DNA of 64,000 bases from Zygnema cylindricum (Eukaryota > Streptophyta > Zygnematophyceae > Zygnematales > Zygnemataceae): assembly GCA_037447655.1 (NCBI GenBank), contig JBBHKE010001742.1, positions 62,001 through 126,000 of the forward strand, given 5' to 3'. A program made the translations under genes and the position numbers. This document shows, in pieces, positions 57,301 through 64,000 of this stretch (positions within the stretch are counted from its first letter, which is position 1; each line of letters begins with the position of its first letter). The notes under the pieces are model-generated. The model searched no databases and was not told where the DNA came from. It saw only the letters and a program-made list of their open reading frames with translations.

Positions 57301-58542
57301 ACCTCAAGGTTTTGGATTGCACTTCAAACAGTAGGTTTTGTCTCCGATTCGTTCACCTCCTGCGATTGTAACACCACCTTGCATGAGTTTGATTTTTCCG
57401 TGCTTTTGCCAGACTGGTGTGATGTAATTGTCCTCGGCTTGAGGAATAGAATATAAGTTTCTTTTGAAGGAGGGAATATAGAGCACGTTCTTGATGGTCC
57501 GTGATTGAATTGGGCTATCCACTAAGGCCTCTATTTTGATGTCTCCTTTTCATGTGGCAGGCGTGCTGTGGTTGTCTCCCATGAAGATTCGCGAATGAGC
57601 GATTTCACGAAAGTTGGAGATTCATTCTCGCATGTTACACATGTGCTCAAATGCACTAGTGTCCACCATCCAATGGTCATTGCTGGTCGGGATGGAGGAC
57701 GCCGTCATTGCTTTAAGGTGACAATCTCCTTCCCCTTTCTCTTCCCCTTTTTCAATTTTGTCTCGTCTACTTTCCCATGTAATTTGTCATAGGAGTATTT
57801 TTGGCAGATCGAGATGAAATGACACGCCTTATCACAATACAAACATTTTCTGTCTGTTTTTCTTTTGCGATTCTGATCTCTCTTCTCTTTGTTTCCATGC
57901 TTGCCATAAGCGTATGCGGAGCTTTCGGGAATAGACTCACGGCTCATCATGATTTTGGTGTTGAACTCGTCTTTGATAAGCGGCTCAACAATCTCATTCC
58001 ACTTCTATGAATTCACATCTTTGATTTAACCAAGTGAGAATCGATTTGTACTCCACAAGGAGGGAAAACATGAGAAGAGTAATTTTTGTGCCATTACAAA
58101 GGGCGAAACCCAAAGCGTCGGCTTCGGTCAGCAGATTGGAATAATGGGATGTATAAGGCTCCATCGGCATTCTGTCTTGATAGATGGTTGTCATTAGCGT
58201 CTTCCCCATTTTGATGCGCGATGTCATCCCTGAGAGTTTGTGCGTAATCTCCAAAGATGTCCAGTTTTCTGCTGACGTCTTGAGTCTCGTGATATTTCTG
58301 AGTTGGTTGTTTCCTTATCCTCTTATCAGAATGTACTGACCACGGATTTCTCTCACGTCCCAATCACTGATTTTCTTTTTCTCTACATCTGTTGGATTTG
58401 CAACATTTGCTGCAGTGGGACGGGTCTCGACTCTGAGTTTGATTGCAAGACAGTTTGTCTCCTCTAGAGCCACCTCCGCCCTACACCTCCATAACTGATA
58501 GTTGGCGCCTTCGAACTTGTCTAGTGGGCCATGTGGGCCCAT
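57300..58542 (-). pseudogene. Family-C gag and protease, broken
   Basis: Starts with ATG at 58542 in the primer site: MGPHGPLDKFEGANYQLW, a DUF4219/UBN2-type Gag start. Then DWDVREIRGQYILIR, a gap with shifts, MEITHKLSGMTSRIKMGK (58200-58254), and the knuckle CLYCDKACHFISIC (about 57840) with exact C-X2-C-X4-H-X4-C. The protease active site reads VDTSAFEHM near 57660 where D-S/T-G-A is expected, so the Gly is lost. SPIQSRTIKNVLYIPSFKRN (57304-57522) is the protease C-terminal flap region. Confidence 0.85.
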
Positions 58543-58546
58543 CACT
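58533..58546 (-). promoter_or_regulatory. Family-C primer-binding site
   Basis: Minus strand AGTGATGGGCCCAC next to the LTR end. The ATGGGCCCAC core equals the complement of the tRNA-iMet anticodon arm. The ATG is the gag start. Confidence 0.65.
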
Positions 58547-59124
58547 TGATGCACGGGGACGGCCATTACGAGCGACAAAGACAAATTTGAGCGCCACAAA
58601 CTTCCAACTACGGAGCAGAATAACACAAAACTCAGATAAAACAAGTTACCAGGCAGTTTCATCATAGTTTAGAGTGGGTAGAGATAGGACAAACACACAT
58701 TAGTTTCAGACATATTTGTTACTTCCCATTATAAGAAATAGAAGTATAATTGAATGTAAGACAAATTGGTCAAATTGTCCCTATAAATAAAACTAGATTC
58801 CTGTTCTGTCTTTTTCTTTCTGTGAATGGTAAATGTCTGTTCCTAAGCACACGATTAAATAGCCTAACACTAACAAACACACTAAGTGGCGGTCCTATCA
58901 TATTATGCCACGTGTTAAATGTCCACCGCACAGAAAAACGTGGGGGACACCTGCATATTTTTACACGAAAATACTGCAAACTAAAAAACTAGAAAAATCC
59001 CGCTACAATTTCCTTCCCCAAAATATCGCCTATACTGCATAGACCGATTCACCTATAAAACACAAAAAATACTAAGCAAATCGGTGTACCGGAGAATCGC
59101 CCGAAATCGCACTAAAATCCAACA
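58547..59124 (-). repeat. Family-C 5' LTR
   Basis: 578 bp, collinear with 46713-47284 (shared blocks GCCATTACGAGCGACAAAGA and AATGTCCACCGCACAGAAAA). Confidence 0.92.
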
Positions 59125-59984
59125 TCACCCTTTTGCTTTCTTGCCCTCCTGTTTTATGTCTCTCTTCGCTCTCCCATATCCTCCCTCTCCTACCTCCCTT
59201 TCACCCTCTCCATGTGTCTCTCTCACACACCCTGTCTCCATCTTTCCTTTGGACATTCTCTCTTTCGATTCCCTCCCCCTCTCTCTCTTTTTCTCCCTTT
59301 TGACTTTTTTGTCTCCTCGTGGACATTATGCAGTGTCGATGCATATGTTGTGGTTCCGTTTTACGAAACAAGAACAAACATAGAACCCCTCAGTCTCTCT
59401 CTAGAGGGAGTTTCTTATTATCTGTGGTACTACTATGATCACGGACGATTTTTCCGTTCAAGTTACTTCTTTAGTGCATACATACCCAAATGAATGCATA
59501 TATTTGTATAAATAAATGTACACGTTTAACCATTTTTTGGAAAGATTGGAGTGTACAAAAGGTCAACAATGATTATTCTTGCAAATCGTTTCCTAAACTT
59601 TCTTGTGAATTTAGCATTTCAATTTCCCATTTTCTTTTTCTGTTTTTGTTTTCTCCTTTTTTCTTGTTGATTTTCTGCTTTCTTGCCTTTTCTCTTTATA
59701 ATCATTGTTGATATTGCTATTTGGCGTTGTAACATCATTCTTTCTTTTTCCTTTATTTATATTAACAACCCTCTGGTTGGATTGGAGAGTTCAAAGGGCT
59801 AGCAGCTGCAACCGCCAGTCATTTTTGTTCCATCAGTATATAAATAAGAGAACGTTGTTGGCCTTTCTGGAATCCCTTATATAGGCGCTGTGTCTGTCAA
59901 GGATTTTTTCTGTCCGCAGTACGGCCGTACCGCTGGAATGATGTAGCGTTGCCGCCGGTCGCGTTATAGACCTCTGTACCGCTA

Positions 59985-60580
59985 GCATAATTCTACGCTT
60001 TCGCCGGCTGGCGTGATTTTAAGCTGCCGACAGTTGGCGTAATTCTACGCTACCGACAATTGGCATAATTCTATGCTGCCGACAGCTGGCAAAATTTTAC
60101 ACTGCCGCCCGGCCGCTGGCAATTTTCTACGCTGCCACCGACTGACAATTTTCTACGTTAACGGCAGCTGGCAATTTTCTACGCTGTCGCCGGTTGGCAA
60201 TTTTCTAGGTTGCCGGGTGCTGGCAATTTTATACGGTGCCACCGGCTGGCAATTTTCTACGCAACCGCTGTCTGGCGATTTTCTACGTTGCAGGCTGCTG
60301 GCAATTTTCTACGATGCCGTCCCCAAGCAATTTTCTACGCTGCCACCTGTTGGAAATTTTCTACACTGCCACCGGCTGGCAATTTTCTACGTTAACGACC
60401 GCTAGGAATTTTCTACGCTGCCACCTGCTGGCAATTTTCTACGCTGCCGCCGACTGGCATAACTTTACGATGCCATAATTATACGCGGACGCCGGTTAGC
60501 ATAATTATACGTTGCCGCCGGTTAGCACAATTATACGCTGCTACCGGGTGGCATAATTTTACGCTTGCCTGCCGTCGCTG
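59985..60580 (+). repeat. About 30-bp tandem array in the Helitron
   Basis: Roughly twenty diverged units of GGCTGGCAATTTTCTACGCT type. The period of about 30 is a multiple of three, which keeps all frames open and yields repetitive peptide ORFs (60073-60405) that are not genes. Towards both ends units become CATAATTTTACGCTGCC. Confidence 0.9.
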
Positions 60581-60653
60581 TACATACTGCCGTACGGCTG
60601 GCGTATATGACATTGCCAACCGTCGGTGTACAGACCGCCAAACCGCTTGCATT

Positions 60654-61206
60654 ATGTACACCGCAAATCTTTATTAGTGTCAACAACTCTAATTTGGGTT
60701 CTTAAAATTTTGATTTTTTTTCTCAAATAGGATACATGATTTTAATTTATTCTTGACGTTAATTAATGTAACGTAAAAAATAGCGTAAAAAACAAAAGTA
60801 CAACAAAATCTAAATAGTGTGGTGTACGATCGATGTCAGACCGTACATAAATGTACCTTTTCAAGTTAAATTCTTACAATAAATGAATTAAATCAGATGC
60901 GCACGCATAGGAACGTGCGCTAAAAAAACGGAATAAGTCAGACACGTAAATTAGTCTGACATGTACGGATATTTCAATTTCACGACGGCGTACGATTTTT
61001 AATATTTGGTACGAATACATATGTTAATGTATACAATCGTATGGAGAATATTTCATTTTTGCTATTCCCAAATAAGCATTAAGCTAGAAATACAATACAC
61101 CTTTAAAAAAAAAAAAACAAATTCTTAATTAGCATCAATTACGATAAATTACCTTCAACGCTATTTAAAATTTGACACTAATAACGATTTGTGGTGTAAC
61201 ATTGCT
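60654..61206. mobile_element. MITE nested between the Helitron arrays
   Basis: TACACCGCAAATCTTTATTA and inverted TAACGATTTGTGGTGTAA bracket about 550 bp. Terminal relatives are at 11256 and 26676. It contains a TGTCAGACCGTACATAAATG stretch shared with 10200-10270. Confidence 0.65.
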
Positions 61207-61209
61207 GTG

Positions 61210-61560
61210 CGATCGTCTGCAGTACAGACCGCCGTACCGCTGGCACAACGTGACGTTGCCGTGCGTCAACGGTACAGACCTCCGTACCGAACGCACCACG
61301 TGACGTTGCTGTGCGTCAGCAGTACCGAAGGCACAACGTGACGTTGCTGTGCGTCAGGGGTACCGAAGGTACAACGTGACGTTGCTGCGCGTCAGCGGTA
61401 CAGACCGCTGTACCGCTGGCACAACGTGACACTACCGTGCGTCAGCGGTACAGACCACTGTACCGTTGGAACAACGTGACGTCGCCGTGCGTCACCAGTA
61501 CAGACCGCCGTACTGTGGCACAACGTGACGTTACCGTGCGTCCGCAGTACGGGCATGATA
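61210..61560 (+). repeat. About 50-bp tandem array in the Helitron
   Basis: Seven units of GTACAGACCGCCGTACCG..GGCACAACGTGACGTTGC..TGCGTCAGC, two of them about 12 bases shorter. Ends just before the 3' hairpin. Confidence 0.9.
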
Positions 61561-62975
61561 AACTGGACACGTACATGCCCGTGTAACGGGCGTTGACTTA
61601 CTAGTATGATAAACTTGAGGTGGCGCTTTACTTGTTTAAAGAATTTCTTGCAAAAAAAACTCTCCCACAAAGTCCCTTTGAATTTGACCTATAGTTGCAT
61701 ATCTGTAGGGGACTAAAATCCGTAAATATTTATTTGTTTTCTAGACACATGTATTTCAATTTTTGGTTTAAAGTTATTCCTGTCCGAAAATGCAAAAAAT
61801 AAAAGGGAATTATAGCGAAGAACGCTTATAGGTTGGGAATGTTGATTTGGCGGTTGTGGAGATTTTTTTTTAGGAAGACAATAGCTGTGGTTGTACTTAT
61901 TGTGGGACATATTTATGAGATATTTTGCAATGATGTGAGTTAAAGAATAATTTTTGATGCTTAATCATTTACGTTATGTTCAATATTGATTTCATCCTTT
62001 TATTCAATAAGGTTGGACAACTTGTCTTGAATATTGTCGTGGCTTATTTATATGTTTAACAAAAATTTAATGCGTTACACTTGATACCTTTTGTAAAATT
62101 TTATTTTGTAAAAAACCCTCTATTTCACTTCGTAAAGCGAGACAAGTGTGTTCATTGCTTTAACTACTATGTAAGTTTGATTTTTTTTTACGCCTATGCG
62201 TTTAATATGATTTAATGATCGTCGTTAGTGTGATACGAAATTGTTGTTTGGAGAACGGCTACATATGCCTCCAAAATGCTATTATCTAACTTCAACAAAG
62301 AGTGATACTCAGTGCCCTTTCAAACAAACGCAAGCCTATATATCGTAGTTGCTTTCATTAGCACCATTAATTGATTAAACAATGGTTTTCAGGTAATTAC
62401 TCATATTTGTAAAATTAATGCTCTCATTGACGACAGTTTTACCTTAACAAATTTACGTCTTTAATACAATTATCAACCTTATTAGGCGCAACAAATAGCG
62501 GGTTTTGAGATAAGCACTCAACCACATAATTTTTAAGTATGTCGTAACCTCCAAAAAATGTGGAATCTTGCGTTTTTGTGCCCTTTTAGCGATAATAACT
62601 TTATATTTATGGCTATTATGTGCAAGGACGATAAAGTACATATACAAAAGGTTTCGTAATAAATGCAACACAACATGATGTTTGAGATAACGATTCTATA
62701 CGAGTCCTCAAAGGTACGGAGTGACCTACAAAGGGTGCTAATTAGTGATAGGATTGATTACAAAAATAAATGCTGACATAAGCTGAAGCATTATATAAAT
62801 GTCATCACCGTAAAAGAACACTTCACCCAAATACATTTATACATTACGATTCTTTTTTCACCATTTGATGATGCAAAGCTGTCTAATCCACAGCACCGTT
62901 ATGACTCTAAATCTTTTCTCTTCCTTACAGTAAACGGCAATTTCCTTGCCTGACACGCTCCACTACGAGCAGACG

Positions 62976-64000
62976 ACATCCTTCTACCGATTTCTCAAAA
63001 AATTACAAAGGGGAAAGGACGTTTTCTCTACACAGTTGATCGCTATTCGTGTTAATATTTTTTTCGTCGCTTTAAACATCTTTTCTTAGTACATAATTGT
63101 CCGAATTTCAATTTGAGACTGCCAATTAGAAGCTGAGAATCTTACCTTTCAATCGTAACTGTCAGATTATCAATTCGGCAAGTGTGTACGGAGAAAAGAT
63201 GGTTTTAGTGGCGAAAAAAACATTATCACTAATAGCGATACACGGTGTACAAAACACGGCGTAATAGCGATACACGGCGTATACGCGCTTTCGTGAAACA
63301 AAACTTGTGCGCTGGACCGAAACGAATGTACCACGTCCTCCGCACTAAAATCAATAAACGCATTATTAAATAAAACAATACATAGACGTAAGTACGAAAC
63401 CAATACAAAACATCTTAAAGCGACGACGGCCGATCTGCCGATTCGCGGAATATCCAAGAATTAGTGGCCTTTGAAATAATCTATTTTTATATGCGGCTTA
63501 AATGCTCCAACGAGGAATTACCCAACCTAGTATGCCATTGGTTGTCTTAAATGCCCTAAACTTATAACAAAATGTTCTAATGATGAACACGCGAGTGTGC
63601 TTTGTGTGCACACCTTGAAACGCGTCCTGGCAGCCTTGACAGCCTTCAACTGTTCAAGTTCAGTACGTCAAAATATGCATGATACATGACACGTGTACTT
63701 TGGCACACGTCTCCTGACGTACTTTGACTGACCGTACAGCTACCTGGTTTTAAACTTTAAAGTCTTCTCTGGCACTTTTTTAAGTTCCATCCAGCGGCGG
63801 GTCCCGCAAAAGCCTTCCGTACAAGACAAAGGCGCAAAATCTACAGTATCTTATAAAAATAAAGGCGGCTCAGTTCGTACTAAACCACACCCTAAAAAAG
63901 TGCAGAATATATTCTGTTACGATTCGTATTCATTCGGGTCAAACATACGGGAGCGCCTAAATGTACGGCCGTCTAATTCGAATATGCCGAATATAGTAAG
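62976..64000. other. Right end of window, MITE copy and unrecognised DNA
   Basis: Beyond the end of the inverted duplication. Apart from the MITE at 63067-63221 I see nothing recognisable; the short open frame at 63170-63457 has no motif. Confidence 0.5.
63067..63221. mobile_element. Second copy of the intron-1 MITE
   Basis: CGTCGCTTTAAACATCTTTT and the inverted GAAAAGATGGTTTTAGTGGC ends plus a shared interior match 21198-21343. No target duplication is clear. Confidence 0.7.

Larger units (their letters stand above)
46713..59124 (-). mobile_element. Copia family-C retrotransposon, interrupted by A3
   Basis: LTRs of 572 bp (46713-47284) and 578 bp (58547-59124), TGTTGGATTTTAG to GTGCATCA on the minus strand. 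Flanks TCATC (46708-46712) and TCACC (59125-59129) form a 5-bp duplication with one change. It lies in the intron copy between exon copies 11 and 12 of the pseudogene, and the intact gene's uninterrupted sequence around 14340 supports the junction. Without A3 the element is about 6 kb. Domain order is Copia. Multiple stops make it inactive. Confidence 0.95.
59833..61604 (+). mobile_element. Non-autonomous Helitron, 1772 bp
   Basis: Begins TCAGTATATAAATAAG and ends CTAG (a CTRR end). A hairpin GCCCGT-GTA-ACGGGC sits nine bases before CTAG, the position typical of Helitron 3' ends. It lies between A (59832) and T (61605) with no target duplication. Deleting it restores the exon 13 sequence known from the intact gene (CCA/TATGAT). 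No Rep/helicase frame is present. The interior is two tandem arrays and one MITE. Confidence 0.9.
32043..62975 (+). pseudogene. Carboxypeptidase pseudogene: inverted partial duplicate split by transposons
   Basis: Exon copies, in order: exon 8 (32164-32297), exon 9 (32628-32748), exon 10 (46094-46168), exon 11 (46555-46644), exon 12 (59334-59442), exon 13 (59769-59832 and 61605-61708). Exons 1-7 are absent. Damage: the exon 8 acceptor AG became AA and a stop follows; exon 9 has lost one base; in exon 12 the catalytic SGDTD reads SVDAY and the donor GT is lost; the exon 13 acceptor AG became AA, about 10 bases around the KGAG codons are deleted, and a Helitron splits it. Exons 10 and 11 keep their length (75 and 90 bases) and frame. 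It is therefore a non-functional copy, in head-to-head orientation with the intact gene. Confidence 0.9.

Noticed and set aside
60073-60478. Repetitive peptide ORFs that could be taken for a novel repeat protein
   Set aside because: A 30-bp tandem repeat keeps all frames open; three overlapping frames of similar length show no frame preference.
59985-61560. CRISPR-like array
   Set aside because: Units are contiguous and diverged with no unique spacers, in a eukaryotic Helitron; these are minisatellites.

Overview
This is a eukaryotic, almost certainly streptophyte (plant or plant-like alga) nuclear window made mostly of transposable elements. One recognisable host gene is present. It is a split gene on the minus strand (21724 to 13492) for a secreted serine carboxypeptidase of peptidase family S10. 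Thirteen exons with GT-AG borders and consistent phases give a 491-codon model that carries the complete Ser-Asp-His triad. Plant-type Copia elements, a 15-base match to plant initiator Met-tRNA, long AT-rich introns and dense DNA-transposon debris support the green lineage. I cannot name the species; a TE-rich non-seed plant or charophyte is a guess.

Layout. 1-2014: a partial Copia LTR and a chimeric antisense Copia remnant. 2015-8585: Copia element A1 with both LTRs. About 9340-12211: a family-B LTR plus a gag stub, itself carrying a hAT-like element and a TA-flanked MITE. 12240-22023: the carboxypeptidase gene and its 3' flank, with introns full of polypyrimidine tracts and diverged minisatellites. 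22024-32042: non-coding DNA with several small DNA transposons that have clear 8-bp target duplications, two fold-back elements, one solo LTR and one relic ORF. 32043-62975: an inverted second copy of the 3' two thirds of the carboxypeptidase gene, now a pseudogene spread over 31 kb because other elements jumped into it. 62976-64000: a MITE and otherwise nothing recognised.

The pseudogene is a nested record. Family-B Copia element (33439-46073, minus) sits 21 bp before exon copy 10; Copia A2 (36450-42902, perfect CTTTA duplication) sits inside B's pol. Family-C Copia element (46713-59124, minus) sits in the next intron copy but one, and Copia A3 (48879-55323) sits inside C's reverse transcriptase. 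A 1772-bp Helitron (59833-61604) with a textbook 3' hairpin and CTAG end splits the last exon copy between an A and a T.

The most unusual shared property concerns the Copia elements. The primer-binding site matches the anticodon arm, not the 3' end, of initiator Met-tRNA (half-tRNA priming as in Drosophila copia), and the ATG inside that site opens or continues the gag frame. In family B, gag starts even earlier, inside the LTR, and reads across the LTR/primer-site border. Every gag-pol here is broken by stops or frameshifts, so none looks autonomous.
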